Source: Candidatus Cohnella colombiensis (GTDB taxonomy: Bacteria; Bacillota; Bacilli; Paenibacillales; Paenibacillaceae). From it: 64,000 bases of DNA. Both the position numbers and the translations under genes were made by a program. Below are positions 16,072 through 25,461 of this stretch, piece by piece (position 1 is the stretch's first letter; every line of letters starts with the position of its first letter). The notes under the pieces are model-generated. The model saw only the letters and a program-made list of their open reading frames with translations, made no database searches and was not told the origin of the DNA. The DNA is taken from NCBI GenBank assembly GCA_029203125.1, contig CP119317.1, positions 1,116,001 to 1,180,000 on the forward strand, written 5' to 3'.

Positions 16072-16524
16072 CTATCTCCGTTTGTTTCTCAATCTTTCGA
16101 GTACGCCAATCAATTCCTCAGTCGGTCGATTTCCTTTTTCAGCAAATACGATTTTCCCTCCTGGAGCAATAATAAATACGGTACGTTGTTGCATGGCGAT
16201 CCCTAAAATCTTGCTAACACCATAAGCTTTACGTATTCGCCCATTGCTGTCTGAGACAATTGGGAAGTCATAGTCATGCTGCTCTGCAAAATCACGATGC
16301 GTTTGGAGCGAGCCTGCATTAATTCCAAGAACGATCGCATCATTGCGTTCATACAGTGCTTTTGAGTCGCGAACTGCACAAAGCTGCTTCGTACAACCAG
16401 GCGTAAAGTCTTGCGGATAGAAGATGAGTACAATCGGTTGGTTATTAATCCATTGAGACAGATCGAGAGGTCCGGTCGTACTGTCTGCGCTAAACAAAGG
16501 TGCGGAGTCTCCAACATTTAACAT
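16072..16524 (-). CDS. Bcp/PrxQ-type peroxiredoxin
   Basis: Thiol peroxidase of the AhpC-TSA superfamily, 150 residues, cytoplasmic. The active-site motif YPQDFTPGCTKQLCAVRD gives a peroxidatic cysteine near residue 46 and a second cysteine five residues later, the PrxQ pattern. The end has the conserved RTVFIIAPGGKI strand. The frame extends to 16563, but the ATG at 16524 (MLNVGDSAPLF) has GGGAGGAAAG just upstream and is the better start. It diverges from the deoR promoter region. Confidence 0.9.
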   Translation of the reverse strand: MLNVGDSAPLFSADSTTGPLDLSQWINNQPIVLIFYPQDFTPGCTKQLCAVRDSKALYERNDAIVLGINAGSLQTHRDFAEQHDYDFPIVSDSNGRIRKAYGVSKILGIAMQQRTVFIIAPGGKIVFAEKGNRPTEELIGVLERLRNKRR

Positions 16525-16637
16525 GTTCTTTCCTCCCATTGTTTTATTGATAGTGTATAACATATTGATGTAAACTTTCTATATAAGAAGTTAGATTATT
16601 ATGTAAAAATCACATAGCTTTGAAACAGATATTTCGC

Positions 16638-16687
16638 TATAATAAGACTCGAGAACATAATTTCTATGCAGGTGAACATTATTTCAC
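16638..16687 (+). promoter_or_regulatory. Probable promoter and operator of the deoR cluster
   Basis: A -10 TATAAT lies at 16638-16643 with only a weak -35. Downstream, GTGAA (16672-16676) and TTCAC (16683-16687) form a small inverted repeat just before deoR, a plausible operator for the regulator. The site is inferred from symmetry and position only. Confidence 0.35.
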
Positions 16688-16713
16688 AATTCTGATCGGA
16701 GAGTATGTGATTA

Positions 16714-17652
16714 GTGTTGGACAATTTAAAGATGAATAAAGTCGTCGAGGCAGCCAAGCTATACTATCTACTAGATTATAGTCAGAATCAAATTGCAGAT
16801 CTATTAGGTGTGTCAAGACCGACAATCTCAAGAATGCTACAGCAAGCGAAGACTGAAGGGATCGTGAACATTTCCATTGTTGACCCGACTGAGGATGTAG
16901 AGAAGCTAAAGTTAGCTTTAATGGCACGATACGGGTTAAACAATGTAGTGGTAGCGATTACGCCTAGTTATGAAGAGAATGTTGTGAAACGGTATATCGG
17001 GCGGGCAACTGCAGAATACTTGGACACGCTCATTCAAGATGGAGATATGATTGGCGCGTCATGGGGTTCGACGATGTATCAGGTTGCGCTACATCTACAG
17101 CATAAGACGCTTAGAGATGTGACGATCGTTCAATTGAATGGTGGAGTGAGCGATGCGGATGTATTGGTATCGCCTTCAGAGATTGTGCATCTTTTCGGAA
17201 AAGCCTATAGCGTCTCCCCTTATTTTATGTACCTACCTGCAATAGTTGATCAACCGCTTGTCAAGCAAGCGATTATGTCCGACAGACATATTCGTCAGGT
17301 TATGGACCGTGGTAAACAAGCGAATATTGCAGTTTTTACTGCTGGTGCACCAACTGCAGATTCTGTGCTATTGAATTCGAATTATTTTCGCCCTGAGGAG
17401 TATGATTGGATTAAGTCCCATGCCGCAGGCGACATCTGCTCACGATACTATGATCACAACGGCGAGATTTGCATGCCCGACTTGAATGAGAGAACAATAG
17501 GGATTGAGCTAGCGGATCTTCGCTTAAAGGAACATTCGATACTCGTAGCAGGTGGTGCGTCGAAGTTGAGTTCAATATTCGGTGCATTAAATGGAAAATA
17601 TGCGAACACTCTAATTACAGATCAGATTACAGCACGAGCACTTTTACAGTGA
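16714..17652 (+). CDS. deoR: SorC-family transcriptional regulator DeoR
   Basis: A 312-residue DNA-binding regulator of the SorC type, not the small DeoR/GlpR type of enterics. Residues 8-55 form a helix-turn-helix (YSQNQIADLLGVSRPTISRMLQQA); the rest is a sugar-phosphate-binding domain with the typical GASWGSTMYQVA loop and a C-terminal ASKLSSIFGALNGKYANTLITD block. In Bacillus the homologue is inactivated by deoxyribose 5-phosphate and represses dra-nupC-pdp. Here it heads deoC, pdp, punA and a nucleoside ABC transporter on the same strand, which fits that role. It starts at GTG 16714 behind CGGAGAG. Confidence 0.9.
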   Translation: MLDNLKMNKVVEAAKLYYLLDYSQNQIADLLGVSRPTISRMLQQAKTEGIVNISIVDPTEDVEKLKLALMARYGLNNVVVAITPSYEENVVKRYIGRATAEYLDTLIQDGDMIGASWGSTMYQVALHLQHKTLRDVTIVQLNGGVSDADVLVSPSEIVHLFGKAYSVSPYFMYLPAIVDQPLVKQAIMSDRHIRQVMDRGKQANIAVFTAGAPTADSVLLNSNYFRPEEYDWIKSHAAGDICSRYYDHNGEICMPDLNERTIGIELADLRLKEHSILVAGGASKLSSIFGALNGKYANTLITDQITARALLQ

Positions 17653-17677
17653 TCATGATAACAGGAGAAGTGATAAG

Positions 17678-18349
17678 ATGACACCAGAACAAATCGCGAG
17701 CATGATAGATCATACATTGCTGGGAGCTGTGAGTACGGAGCAAGATATCGTCCGAATATGTGGGGAAGCGAAACAATATCATTTTGCAACAGTGTGTGTT
17801 AATCCTTATTGGGTCCCTGTTGTAGCACGTGAACTGGCGGGCAGTGGTGTCGGTGTAACGACGGTTATTGGATTTCCACTAGGAGCGAGTCGTACTGAGG
17901 TGAAAAAGCTTGAAGCAGCAGATGCGATCGTGGCCGGGGCAACAGAGATTGATATGGTATTAAATGTTGGGGCGCTTAAATCCGGACACATTGATGCTGT
18001 GAAGCAAGATATAGAGGCAGTTGTAGAGGCATGCAAGGGCAAAGCGAAGGTAAAGGTTATTATCGAGACGTGCTATCTTACTGACGAAGAGAAACGTCAA
18101 GCATCTCTCCTATGTAAGGAAGCGGGAGCGGACTTTGTGAAAACTTCCACTGGTTTTGGAACGGGTGGAGCTACCGTTGAAGATATCGCTTTAATTCGGG
18201 ATGTAGTAGGACCAGAAATGGATATAAAAGCTTCTGGTGGCGTTCGCGATCTGGAGATCGCGCAGAAACTTATACAAGCTGGAGCGACACGATTGGGAGC
18301 TAGCTCATCGATCGCGATCGTTACAGGTGGAGTCGGGCAAGGCTATTAA
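17678..18349 (+). CDS. deoC: Deoxyribose-phosphate aldolase
   Basis: Cleaves 2-deoxyribose 5-phosphate to acetaldehyde and glyceraldehyde 3-phosphate, the exit step of deoxynucleoside breakdown. The 223-residue TIM barrel shows IDHTLLGA at the start, EIDMVLNVGALKSG, KVIIETCYLTDEEK and the Schiff-base lysine motif FVKTSTGFGTGGAT near residue 152. AGGAGAAG precedes the ATG. It lies 25 bases after deoR and 32 before pdp, inside the salvage operon. Confidence 0.96.
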   Translation: MTPEQIASMIDHTLLGAVSTEQDIVRICGEAKQYHFATVCVNPYWVPVVARELAGSGVGVTTVIGFPLGASRTEVKKLEAADAIVAGATEIDMVLNVGALKSGHIDAVKQDIEAVVEACKGKAKVKVIIETCYLTDEEKRQASLLCKEAGADFVKTSTGFGTGGATVEDIALIRDVVGPEMDIKASGGVRDLEIAQKLIQAGATRLGASSSIAIVTGGVGQGY

Positions 18350-18381
18350 GCTAATATTTGATAATCAGGAGGGCGCCGTCG

Positions 18382-19683
18382 ATGAGAGCAGTGGACTTAA
18401 TAACGAAGAAGCGGGATGGCGGTGAGCTATCTAAGCAAGAAATCGATGATCTCGTTCAAGGCTATACAGATGGAACAATTCCTGATTATCAAATGTCTGC
18501 AATGGCAATGGCGATCTTTTTTCGTGGAATGACACCAGATGAACGTGCGAATTTAACGATGGCTATGGTTCATTCCGGAGATGTTGTTGATCTCTCGCCA
18601 ATTGCGGGCGTTAAGGTAGACAAACATAGTACCGGTGGTGTTGGCGATACGACGACGCTTGTACTAGCGCCACTTGTCGCATCTATCGGAGTGCCGGTAG
18701 CAAAGATGTCAGGTCGTGGCTTAGGACATACGGGTGGAACAATAGATAAGCTGGAATCAGTTCCTGGTTTTCATGTAGAGCTCGATAATGATCAATTCAT
18801 TGATCTTGTGAACCGCAATGGACTAGCTGTAATCGGACAAAGCGCTCATCTCACGCCAGCGGACAAGAAGCTATACGGACTTCGGGATGTGACAGGTACG
18901 GTTAACTCGATTCCGCTCATTGCAAGCTCGATCATGAGCAAGAAGATTGCATCTGGAGCAGATGCGATTGTTCTTGACGTGAAGATTGGTGACGGCGCTT
19001 TTATGAAGAGCATCGAGGAAGCAAGAGAACTCGCTGCATGCATGGTCGATATCGGTAATCGAGTCGGTCGTCGTACGATCGCGATTTTGTCGGATATGAG
19101 TCAGCCCCTCGGCTATGCGATCGGCAATGCGCTTGAAGTGAAGGAAGCGATTGATACGCTAAGAGGAAACGGACCTGACGATTTAACTGAGCTATGCTTG
19201 ACGCTCGGTAGCCACATGACTGTACTCGCTGGGGTAGCAGCTACACAAGCACAAGCGCGCACGATGCTCGAGCAATCGATTGCGAGTGGCAAAGCGTTAG
19301 AGAAATTTAAGACGTTTCTCTCTGCACAAGGTGGAGATGCATCGGTAGTCGACGAACCATCACGGCTTCCTACGGCAGCTTACCAGATCGAAGTGCAAGC
19401 AAAGCGGAGTGGGTACATTGCTGCTATTGCTGCCGAAAGCGTTGGCGTTGCTGCGATGATGTTAGGTGCAGGGCGCGTGACGAAGGAATCGCAAATTGAT
19501 CTTTCTGTGGGCATTATTTTGCATAAAAAAATCGGCCAAGCCGTACATGAAGGCGAAGCGATCGCGACGATACATGCGAATCGTGCTGAGATTGATGATG
19601 TGCGCGAGAAAATATACGAGTCAATTGTCATTAACGATGATGTTATAACATCTCCCAATTTACTTGCAGGTGAAATCAGCTGA
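18382..19683 (+). CDS. pdp: Pyrimidine-nucleoside phosphorylase
   Basis: Phosphorolyses uridine, thymidine and deoxyuridine to the base and (deoxy)ribose 1-phosphate. The 433 residues match the family. The thymidine/pyrimidine phosphorylase signature is complete: VDKHSTGGVGDTTTLVLAPL near residue 80, then KMSGRGLGHTGGTIDKLES, and a C-terminal biotin-like domain (GVILHKKIGQ..). The open frame starts at 18358, but AGGAGGG (18366-18372) fixes ATG 18382 (MRAVDLI). It works with deoC and punA to turn imported nucleosides into bases and sugar phosphate. Confidence 0.95.
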   Translation: MRAVDLITKKRDGGELSKQEIDDLVQGYTDGTIPDYQMSAMAMAIFFRGMTPDERANLTMAMVHSGDVVDLSPIAGVKVDKHSTGGVGDTTTLVLAPLVASIGVPVAKMSGRGLGHTGGTIDKLESVPGFHVELDNDQFIDLVNRNGLAVIGQSAHLTPADKKLYGLRDVTGTVNSIPLIASSIMSKKIASGADAIVLDVKIGDGAFMKSIEEARELAACMVDIGNRVGRRTIAILSDMSQPLGYAIGNALEVKEAIDTLRGNGPDDLTELCLTLGSHMTVLAGVAATQAQARTMLEQSIASGKALEKFKTFLSAQGGDASVVDEPSRLPTAAYQIEVQAKRSGYIAAIAAESVGVAAMMLGAGRVTKESQIDLSVGIILHKKIGQAVHEGEAIATIHANRAEIDDVREKIYESIVINDDVITSPNLLAGEIS

Positions 19684-19744
19684 TGAGGGAACGCATAATC
19701 GCTAGATTAATATTGTTGGACACAAATTAACAGAGGTGATAGAC

Positions 19745-20566
19745 ATGAGCGAGCTATTGCAGCAGGCAATGGAAGCGAAAGCTTATATTGAATCCCAAAT
19801 TATGGTACAACCTCGCATCGGTCTTGTTCTTGGTTCTGGACTAGGAGATCTAGCGAACGATATCGAAGATGCAGTACGTATTCCTTATGAGACTATTCCG
19901 CATTTTCCGATCTCGACGGTTGAAGGGCATGCTGGCCAATTAGTCATCGGGAAGCTACAAAACCAAGTTGTAATCGCGATGCAAGGACGTTTTCATTATT
20001 ATGAAGGTTATTCGATGCAAGCGGTCACATTTCCTATTCGTGTCATGAAGCTACTTGGTGTGGATCACTTATTCGTCACCAATGCTTGCGGAGGTATGAA
20101 TCCGTCGTTCAAGCCTGGCGATTTGATGATTATCCGTGATCATTTGAACTTTACAGGAGCTAATCCGTTAATTGGACCGAATGATTCATCGTTTGGGCCG
20201 AGATTCCCAGATATGAGCCGTGCCTATACGCCTGAGTTAATCTCACTCGTTCAAGAGACAGCACAGTCACTCGGGATTGAGTTGCAGCAAGGTGTTTATG
20301 CGGGAATCACTGGACCTACTTATATGACACCTGCAGAGTTGATTATGTTGCGGATGCTAGGTGGCGATACCGTTGGGATGTCTACAGTCCCTGAAGCCAT
20401 TGTCGCAAGCCATATGTCAATGAAACTAATCGGAATTTCTTGCGTGACTGACATGGCGATTGGCGAAGATTTGGAGCCACTCAGTCATGAACAAGTCATT
20501 GAAGTCGCAAATCGAACGAAGCCGAAATTTATTTCGTTGGTTAAAGCTGTTGTAGCGCGCTTATAA
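19745..20566 (+). CDS. punA: Purine nucleoside phosphorylase (trimeric type)
   Basis: Phosphorolyses inosine, guanosine and their deoxy forms. The 273-residue protein is the trimeric PNP type: GLVLGSGLGDLA near residue 28, the phosphate-binding EGHAGQLVIG, MQGRFHYYEGY, TNACGGMNPSFKPGDLMII and the purine-site motif GDTVGMSTVPEAIVASH. Its start is ATG 19745 behind AGAGGTG; an in-frame GTG at 19736 lies in the ribosome site. It follows pdp by 61 bases and precedes the nucleoside transporter genes. Confidence 0.95.
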   Translation: MSELLQQAMEAKAYIESQIMVQPRIGLVLGSGLGDLANDIEDAVRIPYETIPHFPISTVEGHAGQLVIGKLQNQVVIAMQGRFHYYEGYSMQAVTFPIRVMKLLGVDHLFVTNACGGMNPSFKPGDLMIIRDHLNFTGANPLIGPNDSSFGPRFPDMSRAYTPELISLVQETAQSLGIELQQGVYAGITGPTYMTPAELIMLRMLGGDTVGMSTVPEAIVASHMSMKLIGISCVTDMAIGEDLEPLSHEQVIEVANRTKPKFISLVKAVVARL

Positions 20567-20641
20567 AGAAAGGCGTGCGAATTCCCACATGGTTTCACGC
20601 ATTATTTCAATATAAATACAATTAAAGAGGAGAGTCATTCA

Positions 20642-21715
20642 ATGAAGAAGAGTTTGGTCACAGTTTTGTTGTTAGTTCTTGCTTTGTCTGTTGTTCTTAC
20701 TGCTTGTGGTGACAAGAACAAAGGCGCTTCCGGTTTAAAGGTCGGTATGGTTACAGACGCAGGTACGATTGATGACAAGTCATTTAACCAAGGTACTTGG
20801 GAAGGTGCAAAACGTGCTGCTGAGGAGTTCAAGCTGGATAGCAAGTATTTGAAGCCAGCAGGAACTTTGGAAGCAGACTACTTGAAAGAAATCGGCAATT
20901 TATATGATGCAGGTTACAAGTTTATTCTAACACCAGGATTCAAGTTCGAAACAACGATTTTCCAAGCACAAGACAAGTATAAAGATGCGAAGTTCGTATT
21001 GATTGACGGCTATCCACACTCTGGAGACTATGTTTCCACTGTGAAAGAAAACACAGTTGCTGTATTTTTCGCTGAGCATGAATCTGGATTTTTGGCTGGT
21101 GTAGCTGCGGCGTTGCAATTGAAAGACGGAGAAGCAGGTTTCATCGGCGGTATGGAAATTCCAGCTGTACAAAAGTTCAACTGGGGCTTCCAACAAGGTC
21201 TAGATTATGCGAATAAGAACTTGGGAACGAACATGACGATCAAGGCTGACAATGTTGTTTACCAAGGAAGCTTTGACAACGTCGCTGCTGGTGGCCAACT
21301 GGCTGCTCAAATGTACGATCGTGGCGTTAAGGTCATCTTCGCTGCTGCAGGTGGCGTAGGTGTAGGTGCGATTAATGAGGCGAAAACTCGTGCTGCTGGC
21401 GGTAAAGAAGTATGGGTTGTCGGTGTAGACGTTGACCAATATTCAGATGGTCTTGATAACGGCAAATCCATTATCCTAACGTCCGCAATGAAGAAGATCG
21501 ACCAAGTTGCATATGACATGGTTGTTGCTGAGAAGGACGGTAAGTTCCCAGGTGGACAAACGTTGACTTTCGATGCAAAAAATGATGGTATCGGTCTTCC
21601 TGTTGAAAATCCTAACTTGAGCGCTGAAACAGTAGCGAAGGTTGCGGAAGTTTATGCGAAGATTAAATCCGGTGAAGTTGTCGTTGCAGGTGAGCAAGGT
21701 AGCTTGATCAAGTAA
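20642..21715 (+). CDS. nupN: BMP-family nucleoside-binding lipoprotein
   Basis: Membrane-anchored solute-binding protein of the Bmp/Med/PnrA family, which captures nucleosides for an ABC importer. The signal peptide ends in a lipobox VVLTAC (Cys near residue 22). The mature part shows the family blocks GMVTDAGTIDDKSFNQGTWE, GYPHSGDYVSTVKENTV.FFAEHESGFLAG, and VIFAAAGGVGVGAINEA followed by GVDVDQYSDG. The 357 residues are normal. AGAGGAGAG precedes the ATG. The gene order with the next three matches Bacillus nupNOPQ (guanosine uptake), on which the symbol rests. A terminator follows at once. Confidence 0.92.
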   Translation: MKKSLVTVLLLVLALSVVLTACGDKNKGASGLKVGMVTDAGTIDDKSFNQGTWEGAKRAAEEFKLDSKYLKPAGTLEADYLKEIGNLYDAGYKFILTPGFKFETTIFQAQDKYKDAKFVLIDGYPHSGDYVSTVKENTVAVFFAEHESGFLAGVAAALQLKDGEAGFIGGMEIPAVQKFNWGFQQGLDYANKNLGTNMTIKADNVVYQGSFDNVAAGGQLAAQMYDRGVKVIFAAAGGVGVGAINEAKTRAAGGKEVWVVGVDVDQYSDGLDNGKSIILTSAMKKIDQVAYDMVVAEKDGKFPGGQTLTFDAKNDGIGLPVENPNLSAETVAKVAEVYAKIKSGEVVVAGEQGSLIK

Positions 21716-21740
21716 TTAACGAAGCACTAACTGCAAATGA

Positions 21741-21763
21741 GGCGGGTATATCCCGCCTTTTTT
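21741..21763 (+). terminator. Internal terminator between lipoprotein and ABC ATPase genes
   Basis: GGCGGG (21741-21746), loop TATAT, CCCGCC (21752-21757) and six T. It lies in the 114-base gap inside the transporter operon, so it probably acts as a partial terminator that yields more binding protein than ATPase and permease. Confidence 0.88.
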
Positions 21764-21829
21764 GCACCATTGAGCAACATTAAACTACCGCGGAAGTTTC
21801 GTTCGAGAAGAGGGAGGAGCATTCATTCC

Positions 21830-23353
21830 ATGAACTATGTAGTGGAGATGCTGAACATAAGGAAGGAATTCCAAGGGATCGTTGCGAATGACGACATCAC
21901 ACTGTGCTTAAAACGTGGTGAAATTCATGCGTTGCTTGGGGAAAATGGTGCCGGAAAGTCAACTTTAATGAGTATACTATTTGGGATCTATCAAGCAGAT
22001 CGCGGTAGCATTAAGGTGAATGGGAAAGATGTTCATATCGGTAATCCGAATGTCGCGAACGAACTCGGGATCGGTATGGTCCATCAGCATTTCAAGCTCG
22101 TAGAAGATTTCACAGTTACGGAAAATATTATTTTGGGCAATGAGTCGTTTAACGGCTTATTTATGGATGTTCGCCAAGCAGGTAAACGGATTCAAGAGTT
22201 ATCGAAGCGTTATGGACTTGAGGTCGATCCTCATGCGAAGGTGGAATCCATCTCAGTCGGCATGCAACAACGGGTCGAAATTTTAAAGATGTTATATCGC
22301 AATGCTGATGTATTGATCTTGGATGAGCCCACCGGTGTACTCACGCCTCAGGAAATTCAAGATTTAGGCGTAATTATGAAAAATCTAATTGCAGAAGGCA
22401 AGTCCATTATTTTAATTACACATAAGCTCAAAGAGATTATGGCGTTTGCTGATCGATGTACGGTTATTAGACGTGGAAAGACGATTGGTACAGTAGAGGT
22501 TGCGTCCTCTAGTGCTGCTCAGATGGCAGAGATGATGGTCGGAAGAAAAGTATCTTTTAAAGTGAATAAGACTGAAAGCAAACCAGGTGAGATTGTACTT
22601 CAAGTGAAGTCTCTATCGGTTAAGAATAGTAAGAAGGTGCTCGGGCTGGACAGCTTCTCGCTGGATGTTCGAGCAGGGGAGATCGTAGGAATTGCTGGTG
22701 TTGATGGGAACGGTCAATCAGAGCTCATTAATGCCATTACAGGACTTAAAAAGGCGGAATCCGGTAGCGTATTGCTGCAAGGAGAAGAACTGCTAGGCAA
22801 ATCAGTGCGGGAGCGCATCGCAAGCGGAATTGGGCATATCCCTGAGGATCGTCAGAAGCGGGGTCTTGTGTTGGATTATACGTTAGCGGAAAATATGGTG
22901 CTCGAAATCTATAATCAAACTCCGTTCGCTAAAGGCGGCGTAATTCAGCGACAAGTAGTACGCGAATATGCACAGAATATTATCAATAGCTTTGATGTGC
23001 GTTCAGGAGAAGGTGTTGATTCGTTTGCCCGCTCACTATCCGGGGGAAATCAGCAAAAAGCGATCATCGGTCGAGAGATGGAACGTAATCCTAATTTGCT
23101 AATCGCAGTGCAACCGACGCGTGGGCTCGATGTTGGATCAATCGAATATATTCATCGTCGAATTATCGAGCATCGTGATAGTGGCAAAGCGGTGTTGCTT
23201 GTATCTCTAGAGCTGGATGAAATTATGAACCTGTCTGATCGTATCGCAGTTGTCAATAACGGCAAGCTTATGGGGATTCTTGATGCACAGAACACAGATG
23301 AGAATGAGATTGGTCGCATGATGGCGGGGATCGAGAAGGAGGAAGGCGCATGA
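21830..23353 (+). CDS. nupO: Nucleoside ABC transporter ATPase (two fused nucleotide-binding domains)
   Basis: Energises the importer. The 507 residues contain two ABC modules, as in sugar and BMP-type transporters: the first with Walker A GENGAGKST near residue 38, Q-loop VHQHF and Walker B VLILDEPTGVLTP; the second with Walker A-like GVDGNGQSELI, signature LSGGNQQKAIIGRE and degenerate Walker B LLIAVQPTRGLDVGS. The frame opens at 21737 inside the terminator; AGGGAGGAG (21811-21819) fixes ATG 21830. The last codons overlap the next gene (ATGA). Confidence 0.93.
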   Translation: MNYVVEMLNIRKEFQGIVANDDITLCLKRGEIHALLGENGAGKSTLMSILFGIYQADRGSIKVNGKDVHIGNPNVANELGIGMVHQHFKLVEDFTVTENIILGNESFNGLFMDVRQAGKRIQELSKRYGLEVDPHAKVESISVGMQQRVEILKMLYRNADVLILDEPTGVLTPQEIQDLGVIMKNLIAEGKSIILITHKLKEIMAFADRCTVIRRGKTIGTVEVASSSAAQMAEMMVGRKVSFKVNKTESKPGEIVLQVKSLSVKNSKKVLGLDSFSLDVRAGEIVGIAGVDGNGQSELINAITGLKKAESGSVLLQGEELLGKSVRERIASGIGHIPEDRQKRGLVLDYTLAENMVLEIYNQTPFAKGGVIQRQVVREYAQNIINSFDVRSGEGVDSFARSLSGGNQQKAIIGREMERNPNLLIAVQPTRGLDVGSIEYIHRRIIEHRDSGKAVLLVSLELDEIMNLSDRIAVVNNGKLMGILDAQNTDENEIGRMMAGIEKEEGA

Positions 23354-24447
23354 AAAATAATGTGTTAGTCTCCTTAGTTGCAGTCTTATTCGGACTTCTA
23401 GCTGGTGCGATGCTGATGCTTGTAACAGGACACAATCCGATTGAGGGCTATCTTTACTTATTTCAAGGTGGCTTGAAAAGTACGGCGCGAATTGGAGATA
23501 CGCTTGCAACCTCAACACCGCTAATCTTTAGCGGATTATCTGTTGCGTTCGCTTTCCGGACAGGCCTGTTCAATATCGGTGTCGCAGGACAGCTGTTGTT
23601 CGGAGGCTTCTGTGCGACTGCAGTAGGCTTAAGCTTCGATCTGCCGAAGGTACTGCTCCTGCTTGTGATGTTAATCGCAGGGTTCATCGGTGGAGCTGCA
23701 TGGGCGTTTATTCCTGGCCTCTTGAAGGCGAAGTATAACGTACATGAAGTTGTTTCCTCGATCATGATGAACTGGGTTGCATATTGGACGATTTACTATA
23801 TGGTGCCTGCGTACTTCAAAGGTGAATCGCTTGAGACAGAATCGCGTAAGCTTCCTGAGGCAGCATCATTGAAGGTGCATTGGTTAACAGATATGTTTAG
23901 TGGTTCCTATATTAACCTAGGATTGTTCGTCGCAGTCATTGTCGTTATCGTTGTGGCGTTCATTATTAACCGGACGACGTTTGGATTTGAATTAAAGTCC
24001 GTAGGCTTTAATCGCGATGCTGCTGAATATGCGGGAATTGCGGTGAACAGAAGTGTTGTCCTGTCTATGGCAATATCAGGGGGGATTGCAGGTCTGGGAG
24101 GCGTTACACTTTACGCAGGGAATGCTTCAAATATTCAAATTGGGATTTTACCATCGCAAGGTTTTGACGGAATTGCGGTTTCCTTGCTCGGCATGAACAC
24201 ACCAATTGGCGTGCTGCTTGCAGCAATCTTCTTTGGATTGCTTTACTCAGGGCGCGGCTTTATGAATGCAATGACTGATATTCCCCCAGAAATTGCGGAT
24301 ACGATCATCGCAATTATTATTTACTTTGCTGCAACAAGCATTCTTATTGAACGACTCATCCGTTGGTTCATTAAGCGTCGATCCAATTCGAAAGAAAGCT
24401 TAGAGCAAAAAGGGGAGGTGAAGGCGCCAGATGTGGACAACAATTGA
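23350..24447 (+). CDS. nupP: Nucleoside ABC transporter permease
   Basis: A 365-residue inner-membrane permease of the branched-chain/ribose-type family with about eight to ten membrane segments. Family markers are LIFSGLSVAFAFRTGLFNIGVAGQ near residue 58 and the coupling region GFNRDAAEYAGIAVNRSVVLSMAISGGIAGLGG. It starts inside the end of the ATPase gene and its own 3-prime end overlaps the second permease by 17 bases, so the three are translationally coupled. Confidence 0.92.
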   Translation: MKNNVLVSLVAVLFGLLAGAMLMLVTGHNPIEGYLYLFQGGLKSTARIGDTLATSTPLIFSGLSVAFAFRTGLFNIGVAGQLLFGGFCATAVGLSFDLPKVLLLLVMLIAGFIGGAAWAFIPGLLKAKYNVHEVVSSIMMNWVAYWTIYYMVPAYFKGESLETESRKLPEAASLKVHWLTDMFSGSYINLGLFVAVIVVIVVAFIINRTTFGFELKSVGFNRDAAEYAGIAVNRSVVLSMAISGGIAGLGGVTLYAGNASNIQIGILPSQGFDGIAVSLLGMNTPIGVLLAAIFFGLLYSGRGFMNAMTDIPPEIADTIIAIIIYFAATSILIERLIRWFIKRRSNSKESLEQKGEVKAPDVDNN

Positions 24448-25384
24448 GCAAATTACTCCCTACGCGATAATTTTTACGATTCCACTTCTCATTACAGCTT
24501 TAGGTGGATTATTCAGCGAACGAAGCGGAATTGTTAATATTGGGCTTGAAGGGTTAATGATTATTGGTGCTTTCGCTGGTGCATTCGTTATCTTTAAAGT
24601 ACAGCAAGCGATGCCGGGTAATAAGTGGGCGATATGGATTGGGCTTCTAGCTGCGATAGTCGCGGGTGCGTTATTTTCGCTCTTGCATGCGTTTGCCAGT
24701 ATAAATCTAAGTGCCAACCAAGTTATTAGTGGTACAGCCATTAATATGGTCGCTGGTGCATTGACGATATTTCTTGCTCGCAACATGACAGGTAGCGGTA
24801 ATATTCGGATTTCACGGGGGTTACTCCCTTTCGATTTTCCTCTGTTATCGGATATTCCGATTATAGGTCCTTTGTTCTTTACGAAGATGTATGCGACAAC
24901 TTGGTTAGTTCTAATCATTGTAATGCTTAGTGCTTATGTGTTGTATAAAACGCCATTCGGACTTCGATTGAGAGCTTGTGGCGAGCATCCACATGCAGCT
25001 GAAGCAGCAGGAATTAATGTTATGAAGTACCGTTATATTGGTGTTCTACTGTCAGGTGCGTTCGCGGGGCTAGGTGGAGGGGTTATCATCGTCTCGTATG
25101 CAGGTGAATTTACAGGAACCGTATCAGGGCTAGGCTTCTTGGCGCTTGCATCGTTAATCTTTGGACAGTGGAGACCGCTCGGAATTATTGCTGCAACATT
25201 CTTCTTCGGATTTGCAAGCACAGTAGCTAACGTTTCGCAGGTCATTCCAAGTCTGGCATCGATTCCTCCAGTGCTGCTGAAGATATTCCCGTACGTAGTC
25301 ACACTTATAGCCTTGATTGTATTCTCCAAGAGCTCACGTGCACCTAAAGCAGCAGGTGAGCCATTCGATTCGAGCAAACGTTAA
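24431..25384 (+). CDS. nupQ: Nucleoside ABC transporter permease
   Basis: The partner permease, 317 residues, highly hydrophobic, with the family motif GGLFSERSGIVNIGLEGLMIIGAF near residue 25 and the coupling helix RACGEHPHAAEAAGINVMKYRYIGVLLSGAFAGLGGG near 180 (shown here as one region). AGGGGAGGTG lies about 10 nt before ATG 24431, within the preceding gene. It is the last gene of the salvage/uptake cluster, and a very strong terminator follows. Confidence 0.92.
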   Translation: MWTTIEQITPYAIIFTIPLLITALGGLFSERSGIVNIGLEGLMIIGAFAGAFVIFKVQQAMPGNKWAIWIGLLAAIVAGALFSLLHAFASINLSANQVISGTAINMVAGALTIFLARNMTGSGNIRISRGLLPFDFPLLSDIPIIGPLFFTKMYATTWLVLIIVMLSAYVLYKTPFGLRLRACGEHPHAAEAAGINVMKYRYIGVLLSGAFAGLGGGVIIVSYAGEFTGTVSGLGFLALASLIFGQWRPLGIIAATFFFGFASTVANVSQVIPSLASIPPVLLKIFPYVVTLIALIVFSKSSRAPKAAGEPFDSSKR

Positions 25385-25394
25385 TAGATGAAAA

Positions 25395-25440
25395 GAGGCT
25401 GTCCCAAAATTGATTAACTTTTGGGACAGCCTCATTTTTT
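25395..25440 (+). terminator. Terminator of the nucleoside cluster
   Basis: GAGGCTGTCCCAAAA (25395-25409) pairs perfectly with TTTTGGGACAGCCTC (25419-25433) over 15 bp, followed by a T run. The stem is among the strongest in the window. Confidence 0.95.
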
Positions 25441-25461
25441 TTATCTCGATTATGGTTTTTA

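Noticed and set aside
20567..20641. Terminator between punA and the lipoprotein gene
   Set aside because: GCGTG/CACGC gives only a 5-bp stem with a long loop and a poor T tail; too weak to call.
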